A stretch of DNA of 64,000 bases, taken from the NCBI GenBank assembly GCA_966128725.1, contig CBHYLN010000004.1, positions 1-64,000 of the forward strand. The letters are read 5' to 3'. Under the pieces are notes generated by a model, which was not told the DNA's origin, did no database searches, and worked only from the letters and a program-made list of their open reading frames with translations. Within the stretch, counting starts at the first letter, position 1. The number at the start of each line of letters is the position of its first letter. The position numbers and the translations under genes were made by a program. Source of the stretch: JAFDZV01 sp966128725. GTDB lineage: Bacteria > Bacteroidota > Ignavibacteria > OLB7. Below, one piece after another: positions 17,944-25,655 of the stretch.

Positions 17944-18276
17944 CTACGAGGCGCTCATCGCCTCATCACGCGTGGGGTAGTGCGTGAACACGAGATCCAG
18001 CCTGGTCATCTTGAAAAGGTTCAGGATCTTCTCGTTGGCACCGGCCAGCACGAACATGCCGCCGGAGTTACGCACGGTTGTGTACGTGCTCACCAGCATG
18101 CCCAGCCCGGAACTGTTCATCACGGGAACCTCGGCAAGGTCCACAACAACGCGCCGGGTGCCGGTTCGCAATGCATCACCAACCGTGCGCGTGAACTCCA
18201 GCGCCCCGGCGCCGCCGATCACGCTGCCGCTGAGCACCACCACCAACGGATCGTTATTCTCAACTGTGAATTCCAT
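17944..18276 (-). CDS. STAS-domain anti-sigma-factor antagonist-like protein
   Basis: The protein has 110 residues and is a single STAS domain of the SpoIIAA type. Visible elements are VVVLSGSVIGGAGALEFTRT, RRVVVDLAEVPVMNSSGLGM and the C-terminal KMTRLDLVFTHYPTRDEAM. The phosphorylatable serine of SpoIIAA corresponds to Ser55 in NSSGLGM, where the usual preceding Asp is Asn. Such proteins bind an anti-sigma kinase and switch partners on phosphorylation; no kinase or sigma partner is encoded nearby. It lies 77 bases after secF and before a terminator, so it appears to be the last gene of the secDF transcript. Confidence 0.88.
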   Translation of the reverse strand: MEFTVENNDPLVVVLSGSVIGGAGALEFTRTVGDALRTGTRRVVVDLAEVPVMNSSGLGMLVSTYTTVRNSGGMFVLAGANEKILNLFKMTRLDLVFTHYPTRDEAMSAS

Positions 18277-18353
18277 ACCTGAGTTCGCTCAAGAGAGAGA
18301 GAAGATTCCAAGACCCGGCATCCCCACACGTTGGGCCAATTGCCAGCGGAGTA

Positions 18354-19394
18354 TCAGCGGCTTGCGCCCGCGCGCTCGCCGGCAACCCCACCAAACGCCG
18401 CACCGCCCTTGCGCTCGGCAAGAATCTGCTGTGTTGCCTTGTGGAAATCGCGCTCGGAGTTGGCGTCCAGCTTGCCACGACGGATCAACACGTCAACCAC
18501 AAAGGCGCTGGCGATGTAGATCGACGAATACGTTCCGGTGATGATACCGATCAACATCGTGAACGCGAAACCGCGCAACACCTCGCCGGAGAAAATCAGC
18601 AGGATGGTGAGCACCAGCGCAACGGTCAACGATGTGTTGATCGTGCGCGGCAGCGTTTCGTTGATCGATCGATTGATCAGCATCAGGAAGTTCTCGCTCT
18701 TATGCAGCAATCGGTTCTCACGAATACGGTCGAAGATGATCACCGTATCGTTGATCGAGAAACCGACCACCGTAAGGAAGGCAGCCAGAATGCCCTGGTT
18801 CATCTCCAGGTTCAGCCCTCCCACGCCGTTGAAGATCACCGCGAATGCAAACGCCACAAGCACGTCGTGCACAAGCGCGATGATGGCGCCCAGGCCGAAC
18901 AGGAACTCGAAGCGGAAGGTGATATACAGCAGGATGGCCACGATGGAGGCAAGCACCGCGTACAGGGCCTGCAAGCGCAGCTCGGCGCCGATCTTCGGGC
19001 CGATGTTGTCGACCTTCAGCAGCGTGACCTTGTTGCCCGGGAAGGCCTTCTCCAGCTCGCTCTTCAGGCGGTCGGAAACCTTGGCCACCGACGTATTGCT
19101 GGCCGCGGCTACCTTGTCGGCCTTGACACGGATCAGGGTCTGGTCCTCGGCGCCGTAGGACTTGATTTCCGAGCCCTCGTAGCCGCTGCCGTCAACCACC
19201 CGGCGTACATCCTCGGTTGGCACAACCTTGCCGAACTTGAATGCCACCTCGGTGCCACCCTCGAAATCGATACCGTACTCCACGCCGCGGGCGAATGCCA
19301 CCACCAGACCAAGCACGGTGATGACGATCGACAGGATGTAGAACATCCTCCGCTTGCCGATGAAGTCTATATGAGTGTCGTGAAAGAACCGCAT
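18354..19394 (-). CDS. secF: protein-export membrane protein SecF
   Basis: SecF forms with SecD the proton-driven motor that helps release proteins exported through SecYEG. The 346-residue protein begins MRFFHDTHIDFIGKRRMFYI and has the standard six membrane helices with a periplasmic domain between the first two. Conserved stretches include GIDFEGGTEVAFKF, VVGFSINDTVIIFDRIREN (which contains the conserved Asp) and RTINTSLTVALVLTILLIFSG. The C-terminal tail is short and basic. It lies 92 bases after secD and is separate rather than fused, as in Proteobacteria and many Chlorobi. Confidence 0.97.
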   Translation of the reverse strand: MRFFHDTHIDFIGKRRMFYILSIVITVLGLVVAFARGVEYGIDFEGGTEVAFKFGKVVPTEDVRRVVDGSGYEGSEIKSYGAEDQTLIRVKADKVAAASNTSVAKVSDRLKSELEKAFPGNKVTLLKVDNIGPKIGAELRLQALYAVLASIVAILLYITFRFEFLFGLGAIIALVHDVLVAFAFAVIFNGVGGLNLEMNQGILAAFLTVVGFSINDTVIIFDRIRENRLLHKSENFLMLINRSINETLPRTINTSLTVALVLTILLIFSGEVLRGFAFTMLIGIITGTYSSIYIASAFVVDVLIRRGKLDANSERDFHKATQQILAERKGGAAFGGVAGERAGASR

Positions 19395-19486
19395 GTCAGC
19401 TTCTTCCGATTAGTCAATTGTTCTGAAAGGATCGTCCTGCGTCATCGCCGCCATCAATACGTTGGCGCGGCCCTGCTGTGCCGCGC

Positions 19487-21646
19487 CTAGGCAGCTTCCT
19501 TGACCTGTCCGAAGCTGATGCTTTCGGCCCCACGATCGAGCATCACCATGAACACCGTCTTGGTGACGAACACCGCGGTGAACAGCGTGGCGATGATACC
19601 AACCATCAGCGTGACGGCGAACCCGCGGATCGGGCCGCTGCCGAAGATGAACAGGATGGCACCGGTCATGATCGTTGTAATGTGCGTATCGATGATGGCC
19701 GCGAACGCCTTGTCGTAGCCAAGCATCACCGCGCTTTTCAACGCCTTGCCGCGCCCCAGTTCCTCTCGTATTCGCTCGTAGATAAGGATGTTGCCGTCGA
19801 CCGCCATGCCGATGGTAAGCACCAGACCGCCGATGCCCGGCAGCGTGAGCGTGGCGTCGAACGCGGCAAGCGCCGCAAGCGTAATGGTCACGTTGATCAT
19901 CACCGCGACGTCGGCAACGAAGCCGCCGAAACGGTAGTAGATCAGCATGAACAGGATCACCAGCAACGCGGCAACCGCCGTGGCGGTCATGCCCTGGCGA
20001 ATGGAATCCTCGCCCAGCGACGGACCAACGATGCGCTCCTCGATGATCTTCACCGGAGCCTTCAAGGCACCGGCCTTCAGCACGATCGCCAGCAGGTTGG
20101 CTTCCTTGATGTCCTTCGAGCCGCTGATCGACGAGCTTCCGCCCTCGATCTTCTGGATCACGTTCGGCGCGGAGTACACGGCCGAATCCAGCACGATGGC
20201 GATGCGCTTCTTGACGTTCTTGCCCGTCACCTCGGCCCACTTGTCGGAGCCGTCGGCGTTCATGCGCATGTACACAACGGGCTGGCCGTTCTGCGGATCG
20301 TAGTTCTCGTAGGCGTCGGTCACCACATCGCCGGTCAGCTCGTTCTCGCTGTTGACAACGTAGATGCCGTAGGATGCCTTGTCATCGTCCTGCTCGCCGT
20401 TTTCGGAGTGGGCGCTGAAGACGATCATCCGATCCTCGGGGATCAGCGCCTTCACGTCCGGACGCTTCAGCAGCTCCTTGATCTTGCGCACACCCTCGCG
20501 CGAGGTATAGAAGGTGTAGTCACCCTCCGGCGCGGTCTTCATCGCGTAGACGCCGCTGGCATCCTGGCCCTGGTCGTCGGCGCTCGGCCGGTAGAACGTG
20601 CCGAACAACGTGGAGAACGGGTGGTCGCTCAGGTAGCGCTTCTGGCGCTCGGCGTCCGGCAGCCCCTTGTACGGGTCGCTTGTGTCCTCGTCCTTCTTTC
20701 CGTCGTTCGTCTTGTTGGAATCGGCCTTGGTGGAATCCCCCTTCTTGGTGGAGTCCGCCTTCTTGGTCGAATCGGCCTTCTTCGCCGGCTCATTCTTCTT
20801 GGTGGAGTCCGCCTTCTTGGTCGAATCGGCCTTCTTGGTGGAGTCCGCCTTGGCGGCAACCGCACCGGAGTCGGCCTTGGTGTTGCTGGAGTCCACGATC
20901 TTGCCGGCCAGCGCCATATCGATACTGCGGAACAGCGCAATGGCGGCGGCATCGTTCTTCACCAGCTTGAACTCCAGGCGCGCGGTGGTCTGCAACAGGC
21001 TGCGGACCGACTCGGCATCGGTAACGCCCGGCAACTCCAGCACGATACGCCGGCCGGCGACCTTCTGGATGGTTGTTTCGCTCACGCCGTACTTGTCAAT
21101 ACGCTGGCGAATAACCTCCACGGCCTGGTCAACGGCATCCTCGATGTTCTTGGCCAGGTGTTTGGTCACCACCTCGTCGTTCACATCGCCGCCGGCATCG
21201 GTCACCGGGAAGAAGTCCACAAGGTTCTTGCCGGTAGGCCGCACGAACTTGTCGAAGTTTGCCAGGAAGATGTCGAGCACCGGCTTGTCGGTCTCGGCGG
21301 CTTCGGCGCGCGTGGCATCGATTGCCTTGGTAAAGGCTTCATCAACAGCCTCGTGCTGCGCCGTCTCCAACAGGAGCGCCGGAATATCAACCTCCATGGT
21401 GACGTAGATACCACCCTGCAAGTCAAGGCCGAGCTTGATTGGCCCGGCCAGGAAGTTGCGCGTGCTCTCTTTATAATTCTTGCCGTTCAGCGAATCGAAC
21501 CTCGCTGTGGCGGCGGAATCATGTTTGTCGACGTAAGACTTCCGCTCAGCGTCAAGCTGGGCGGAGTTATACGTGGGCACCAAGGCCCACAAGGCCGCAA
21601 CAAACGCGAGCCCGGTAATAAGCAGACGGACAGGTATCGACTTCAC
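19487..21646 (-). CDS. secD: protein-export membrane protein SecD with KADSTK repeat insertion
   Basis: SecD is the larger subunit of the SecDF export motor. From a GTG at 21646 it has 719 residues. This start has the Shine-Dalgarno sequence GGAG eight bases upstream and places VRLLITGLAFVAALWALVP as the first membrane helix. Conserved parts are LGLDLQGGIYVTMEV in the periplasmic entrance and, in the helical half, GMAVDGNILIYERIREELGR and TTIMTGAILFIFGSGPIRGF. Between about residues 253 and 323 a low-complexity segment repeats KADSTK and variants many times; it lies in the first periplasmic domain and is absent from ordinary SecD. Typical SecD is 500-620 residues. Confidence 0.96.
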   Translation of the reverse strand: MKSIPVRLLITGLAFVAALWALVPTYNSAQLDAERKSYVDKHDSAATARFDSLNGKNYKESTRNFLAGPIKLGLDLQGGIYVTMEVDIPALLLETAQHEAVDEAFTKAIDATRAEAAETDKPVLDIFLANFDKFVRPTGKNLVDFFPVTDAGGDVNDEVVTKHLAKNIEDAVDQAVEVIRQRIDKYGVSETTIQKVAGRRIVLELPGVTDAESVRSLLQTTARLEFKLVKNDAAAIALFRSIDMALAGKIVDSSNTKADSGAVAAKADSTKKADSTKKADSTKKNEPAKKADSTKKADSTKKGDSTKADSNKTNDGKKDEDTSDPYKGLPDAERQKRYLSDHPFSTLFGTFYRPSADDQGQDASGVYAMKTAPEGDYTFYTSREGVRKIKELLKRPDVKALIPEDRMIVFSAHSENGEQDDDKASYGIYVVNSENELTGDVVTDAYENYDPQNGQPVVYMRMNADGSDKWAEVTGKNVKKRIAIVLDSAVYSAPNVIQKIEGGSSSISGSKDIKEANLLAIVLKAGALKAPVKIIEERIVGPSLGEDSIRQGMTATAVAALLVILFMLIYYRFGGFVADVAVMINVTITLAALAAFDATLTLPGIGGLVLTIGMAVDGNILIYERIREELGRGKALKSAVMLGYDKAFAAIIDTHITTIMTGAILFIFGSGPIRGFAVTLMVGIIATLFTAVFVTKTVFMVMLDRGAESISFGQVKEAA

Positions 21647-21747
21647 AGACAGTGCTCCAGAGTGTACTGGGTTCCGCTGATTGAAAGGGATTGAGCCAGG
21701 CGATCGATCGGGGGGATGTCGCCTGCTCATTGGTCGGAAAGGGGACC

Positions 21748-21777
21748 AATATACATGGGCGGGGAACTACGAGTCAA
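21748..21777 (-). promoter_or_regulatory. promoter of secD-secF-STAS
   Basis: On the minus strand TTGACT (21772-21777) and TATATT (21748-21753) are 18 bases apart, close to a bacterial primary-sigma consensus. The predicted start site is about 95 bases before the secD GTG. Confidence 0.6.
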
Positions 21778-21856
21778 TTTCAAGTTTTGTTCCCGGCAAA
21801 CAGCCGTTGCGCAACGCCCCGGCCCCGGGCCCCGGCTCGGCGGCCGCAAAATGCCG

Positions 21857-22519
21857 TCAGCACCACGCCAACGCCGCCTCAAGCGGCTGTTTACTGATGT
21901 CGGGCACGGTTGCGTCCGCCGCCGGGTACCCCATCGGTATCAAGAGGTACGGGCGTTCGTTTTCCGGCCGACCCAGGATTTTCGCAAGAAAATTCATCGG
22001 GCTGGGCGTGTGGGTAAGCGTGGCAAGCCCGGCATGATGCGCCGCGGCAAGCAACATCCCACAGGCGATGCCCACCGATTCCTGCACGTAGTAGTGCTTG
22101 CGCCGTGTACCGTTGTGCACGGCATAACCGCGCGCGAACACCACAACCAGCCACGGCGCGATCTCCAGAAATTCCTTGCGCCAGGTAGTGCCCAACGGCG
22201 CAAGATCCTCCAGCCACTCCGGCGTCATCCGCCCGTTGTAGTTCCGCGATTCCTCCTGCTCGGCCGCCTCGCGGATCGCTCGCTTCAGCGCGGGGTCGGC
22301 AACGGCAACAAAGGTCCAGGGCTGTTTGTTCGCGCCGGATGGCGCGCTGTGCGCCGCTCGAACAACCTGCTCGATGACCGCGGCATCCACCGGCTCCGGG
22401 CTGAAATGCCGCACCGAGCGGCGGCGTTCCATTTCGCCGGCAAACTGTTCGGCACGTTCAAGCATCAGCGCCGGCGCGCGCCGCTCGAACTGCAATGGGA
22501 TCATCGGGTATTCTTTCAT
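21857..22519 (-). CDS. nitroreductase-fold flavoprotein of the iodotyrosine deiodinase type
   Basis: This is a 220-residue FMN-dependent oxidoreductase. The start MKEYPMIPLQFERRAPALML and the phrases RRRSVRHFSPEPV, HSAPSGANKQPWTFVAV, QESVGIACGMLLAAAHHAGL and LGRPENERPYLLIPMGYPA follow the bacterial homologues of iodotyrosine deiodinase (from memory of that family). PSGANKQPW includes FMN-contact residues. The region MTPEWLEDLAPLGTTWRKEF corresponds to the substrate lid of that group. Bacterial members are thought to reduce halotyrosines, but the physiological substrate here is unknown. It lies downstream of pyk, after a strong terminator, so it is probably transcribed alone. Confidence 0.87.
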   Translation of the reverse strand: MKEYPMIPLQFERRAPALMLERAEQFAGEMERRRSVRHFSPEPVDAAVIEQVVRAAHSAPSGANKQPWTFVAVADPALKRAIREAAEQEESRNYNGRMTPEWLEDLAPLGTTWRKEFLEIAPWLVVVFARGYAVHNGTRRKHYYVQESVGIACGMLLAAAHHAGLATLTHTPSPMNFLAKILGRPENERPYLLIPMGYPAADATVPDISKQPLEAALAWC

Positions 22520-22564
22520 GTCCTGCGGTGGTTGCGATGGCACCCGGCGCTCAACGAAAAACCA

Positions 22565-22591
22565 CGCGCCGGCGAACCCGTCGCCGGCGCG
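22565..22591 (-). terminator. intrinsic terminator of pyk
   Basis: A perfect 11-bp GC stem (CGCGCCGGCGA at 22565-22575, TCGCCGGCGCG at 22581-22591) with a five-base loop is followed on the minus strand by TGGTTTTTCG. It lies 76 bases past the pyk stop and is one of the best terminators in the window. Confidence 0.85.
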
Positions 22592-22667
22592 AACATCATC
22601 TGGCAAACGCATGCGCGCGAACAACGGGCATGCACGGCAACCGCCGGCGCCGCCCGCGAACGCCCGG

Positions 22668-24137
22668 CTAAATCCGATCGACCACAACCATGTTCGTGCT
22701 CGCCTTCTCGTCGAGCGGGTAGCCGGTTGTGATCACCACGCTGTCGCCGGGCTCAACCACGCCTGCCTCAAGGGCACGGCGCTTCATCAGCGAAAGCGCC
22801 TCCTCGGTGTTGGCGGGCTGATTGATCAGCACACTGTACACGCCCCGGAACAGGCCAAGCTGGCGGCACAACGTCTCCTCCTGCGCCATCGCCACAATCG
22901 GCACGCCCGGCCGCTGGCGCGACATCATGCGCGCGGTGTTGCCTGTGTAGGTAAGGCAGAAGATGGCCCGCGCGTTCATCTGCGCCGACAGCACGCAGGC
23001 TGCGGTGGACATGGCGTTTTCGGCCAGTTCAGTTTCGGTGCCCTGGCCCGGCAGCGCGCCGCCCATGCGAGGGTTGTAGGAAACCACGCTTTCAGAGGCA
23101 CGGATGATATCGTTCATCACCATCACCGCCTCCACCGGATAGGCGCCCACGGAGGTCTCGGCCGAAAGCATCACCACGTCGGTGCCGTCGAACACGGCAT
23201 TGGCCACGTCGGATGATTCGGCACGCGTTGGCCGCGGATTGCTCACCATCGACTCCAGCATCTGCGTGGCCGTGATCACCGGCTTGCCCATCTCGTTGCA
23301 TCGCTTGATGATGCGCTTCTGCAGCAGCGGAACCTCGTGGCTGGGCAGCTCCACGCCCAGGTCGCCGCGCGCGATCATGATGGCGTCGGATACGTGGATG
23401 ATGGCATCCAGCTCACGGATTGCCTCGATCTTCTCGATCTTCGCGATCACCGGCGTGCGCTTGCCGCGATTGGCGATCAGGCGCTTGAGATCAACGATGT
23501 CCTTGGCCGAGCGCACAAACGAGAGCGCCACGAAATCGACGCCGATCTCCAGACCGAACTGCAGGTCGCGCCGGTCCTTCTGTGTCAACGCCGGCTCGCT
23601 AACGGCCACGCCAGGCAGGTTCACACCCTTGTGGTCCTTCAGCAGCCCGCCGTTCATCACCGAGCAGGTAACGTTGCGGCCGCCCTTGCTGTCCACGCGG
23701 AGCTTGATCAGGCCGTCGTCCACGAAAATCATGTCGCCGATCTTCACGTCGTCCACCAGCTTCTTGTACACCACGGGGATGCGCTCGTCGCCGCTGGTCA
23801 CGGTGTCGGTGGTCAGCACGATCTTCGATGCCGGCCGCAGCAACACCGGGCCGTCCGGAAGCGCGCCAACACGAATCTTGGGGCCCTGCAAATCCTGAAT
23901 GATCGGGATATGCCGGTCCAGTTCGCTGGCGGCCTCGCGGGTCATCTCCAGCAGCTTGCGATGGGTTTCGTGGCGCGAGTGGGAGAAGTTCAGGCGTATG
24001 GCGTCGGCGCCAGCAATGATCATGTGCTTGATGCGCTCCTGCGTGGCAGTGGCCGGCCCAAGAGTGCACAGGATCTTGGTGTTCTGGAGCGACGGTGGAA
24101 AGAACGGGGGTTGTTTCGATGCACTTCGCTGTTTCAT
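22668..24137 (-). CDS. pyk: pyruvate kinase
   Basis: Pyruvate kinase converts phosphoenolpyruvate and ADP to pyruvate and ATP. The 489-residue protein shows TKILCTLGPAT near the N-terminus, AIRLNFSHS, IQDLQGPKIRVG, the active-site strand VIAKIEKIEAI with the catalytic Lys, MIARGDLGVELP, and ITATQMLESM. The C-terminal domain has IFCLTYTGNTARMMSRQRPG and ends in the EKASTNMVVVDRI strand. The start ATG at 24137 lies only six bases after a perfect TAnnTTTG promoter box and has no Shine-Dalgarno sequence, so the mRNA may be leaderless from that promoter. A second TATATTGG box lies about 148 bases upstream. Confidence 0.97.
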   Translation of the reverse strand: MKQRSASKQPPFFPPSLQNTKILCTLGPATATQERIKHMIIAGADAIRLNFSHSRHETHRKLLEMTREAASELDRHIPIIQDLQGPKIRVGALPDGPVLLRPASKIVLTTDTVTSGDERIPVVYKKLVDDVKIGDMIFVDDGLIKLRVDSKGGRNVTCSVMNGGLLKDHKGVNLPGVAVSEPALTQKDRRDLQFGLEIGVDFVALSFVRSAKDIVDLKRLIANRGKRTPVIAKIEKIEAIRELDAIIHVSDAIMIARGDLGVELPSHEVPLLQKRIIKRCNEMGKPVITATQMLESMVSNPRPTRAESSDVANAVFDGTDVVMLSAETSVGAYPVEAVMVMNDIIRASESVVSYNPRMGGALPGQGTETELAENAMSTAACVLSAQMNARAIFCLTYTGNTARMMSRQRPGVPIVAMAQEETLCRQLGLFRGVYSVLINQPANTEEALSLMKRRALEAGVVEPGDSVVITTGYPLDEKASTNMVVVDRI

Positions 24138-24143
24138 AGGGCG

Positions 24144-24151
24144 CAAATATA
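24144..24151 (-). promoter_or_regulatory. candidate promoter box directly in front of pyk
   Basis: TATATTTG on the minus strand matches TAnnTTTG exactly, preceded by TGG. It ends six bases before the pyk start codon, so transcription would start at or next to the ATG. A further TATATTGG lies at 24285-24292. Confidence 0.4.
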
Positions 24152-24315
24152 ACCAGGCCGCAACGGTATCATCGTACATGTTACGCGCTTGCAACGCAGG
24201 ATGGCTGATTCATGGTGGTTTGGGGCACGCCCACGGAACGCTTCGCCGGGCGCAACCCGCGGCCGAACATCGTTGGCGCGCCGCCCAATATAGCGATTGC
24301 CTGCCGCCGCGCACG

Positions 24316-25506
24316 TCAGCGTGCGCAGGTGGCGGCGATACGCACGGTGATCCGCCGCGCCGGGGGCTGGGTTTTCGCGTCGGCCCGTGCCGCGGCGGCC
24401 TTGCGGCTGCCGTAGCCGATCGCGGCCTCGATCGTGTTGCGCTCCACCCCGTTGCGCAGCAACCAGCGCTCCACCTGCTGGGCCATGATATCGCTCACCT
24501 GCGCATTGCGCGGCTCGGAGCCCTCGCGCACGGCATGCCCCTCGATGATAACCGACATCCCCGGGCACAGCCGCAGGAACGCGGCCAGATCCTGCAACGA
24601 TCCCGGCATCCCGCTCCGCAACGTATCCACCGCATCGCCTGCCGCGCTGAAGCCTATCCCGTCAAACGCGTACGACGCCCCCACCGTTGGCGGCGGCGGG
24701 CAGCCACGACGTTCCCGGGTACCAACCAGCCGTGGGCAGGCATCGGCGCCGTCGGGCACGGAGTCGCGATCGGTATCAACGGCCAGCGGATCGGTATGCA
24801 GTTGAAGCAGCTCACGCCCGTCGGCAAGGCCGTCGCCGTCGCTGTCCGGCCGTTGCGGGTCCAGCCCCAGGCGCAGCGCCTCATCGCCGTCGCTCAGGCC
24901 GTCGCGGTCAGTATCGGCGGCGCGGGGATCGGTACCACGGGCCAGCAGCTCGTCGGCATCGCTCAACCCGTCGGCATCGGTATCAACGGCATCGGGCCGC
25001 GTGCCCAACGATCGCGCTTCCTCGCCATCCGGCAGGCCGTCGCCGTCGGTATCCAGATTCAGAGGATCGGAATGATACTGCGTCAGCTCCTCGCCGTCGG
25101 CAAGGCCATCCTGATCGGTATCGGCCACAAGCGGATCGGTGTGGGCATCCCGTATCTCCTGTCCGTCGTCCAGGCCGTCACCGTCGGTGTCGGCCTTCAA
25201 CGGATCGGTGTGGCGGGCGCGCAGCTCATCGGGATCGGCCAGGCCATCGCCGTCGGTATCGGCAACACAGGGGTTGGTGCCGGCCAGGCGTTCGTCGTCA
25301 TCCGGCAGGCCGTCGTTGTCGCAATCACCGGTGTCGGGCGGGGCAATCGCGCCGCGCAGGACCGCAGCCCCATGCGCCAACGCCGGCGCCGCCACGGCAA
25401 CCGAAGCGGCCACGGCAACCGAGGCGGCCACGGCAACCGAGGCGGCCACGGCAACCGAGGCGGCCACGGACACCATGGTTGCAACAAGTATGGTTCGATA
25501 GTTCAT
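24316..25506 (-). CDS. OmpA-family protein with thrombospondin type 3 calcium repeats, no beta-barrel
   Basis: The 396-residue protein begins MNYRTILVATMVSVAASVAV; its signal peptide core repeats ASVAVA several times. About nine TSP3-like units follow, each of the form DTDGDGLADPDE, in which the aspartates would bind calcium. The C-terminal 140 residues form an OmpA peptidoglycan-binding domain: MSVIIEGHAVREGSEPRNAQ, then QQVERWLLRNGVERNTIEAA and ITVRIAATCAR. Unlike its upstream neighbour (25656-27470) it has no N-terminal beta-barrel, so it is likely periplasmic. The genes are adjacent, on the same strand, and share the TSP3-OmpA layout. They are probably paralogues, separated by a hairpin terminator. 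Confidence 0.93.
   Translation of the reverse strand: MNYRTILVATMVSVAASVAVAASVAVAASVAVAASVAVAAPALAHGAAVLRGAIAPPDTGDCDNDGLPDDDERLAGTNPCVADTDGDGLADPDELRARHTDPLKADTDGDGLDDGQEIRDAHTDPLVADTDQDGLADGEELTQYHSDPLNLDTDGDGLPDGEEARSLGTRPDAVDTDADGLSDADELLARGTDPRAADTDRDGLSDGDEALRLGLDPQRPDSDGDGLADGRELLQLHTDPLAVDTDRDSVPDGADACPRLVGTRERRGCPPPPTVGASYAFDGIGFSAAGDAVDTLRSGMPGSLQDLAAFLRLCPGMSVIIEGHAVREGSEPRNAQVSDIMAQQVERWLLRNGVERNTIEAAIGYGSRKAAAARADAKTQPPARRITVRIAATCAR
25391..25469. repeat. 18-bp minisatellite encoding the signal peptide core
   Basis: Four copies of an 18-bp unit (GCCACGGCAACCGAGGCG, one mismatch in the first) start at 25391, 25409, 25427 and 25445, with a partial fifth. On the minus strand this encodes the ASVAVA hexapeptide repeat in the signal peptide of the gene ending at 24316. 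Being a multiple of three, changes in copy number keep the frame. Confidence 0.95.
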
Positions 25507-25577
25507 GAAGGCGCGCAAAATGAGGCGCAAAGATAACGGGGCGCAGCCACATTCGGTGGCCGGCATCCCGAAAACAG

Positions 25578-25602
25578 TACAGCCGGGCGGAACCCGGCTG
25601 TG
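25578..25602 (-). terminator. terminator downstream of the OmpA barrel gene
   Basis: The stem CAGCCGGG/CCCGGCTG (25580-25587 and 25593-25600, extended by A-T and T-G pairs) has a five-base loop. On the minus strand it is followed by CTGTTTTCGG. It lies about 55 bases past the stop at 25656. Confidence 0.6.
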
Positions 25603-25655
25603 CTGAATCGTCGATCACCGTTGGGGCTCACGCCCCGGCCGCATCGGCCGCTGCA

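Noticed and set aside
20660..21400. Plus-strand open frame across secD
   Set aside because: It is the mirror image of the KADSTK repeat and has no start region or conservation; the secD frame is clearly real.
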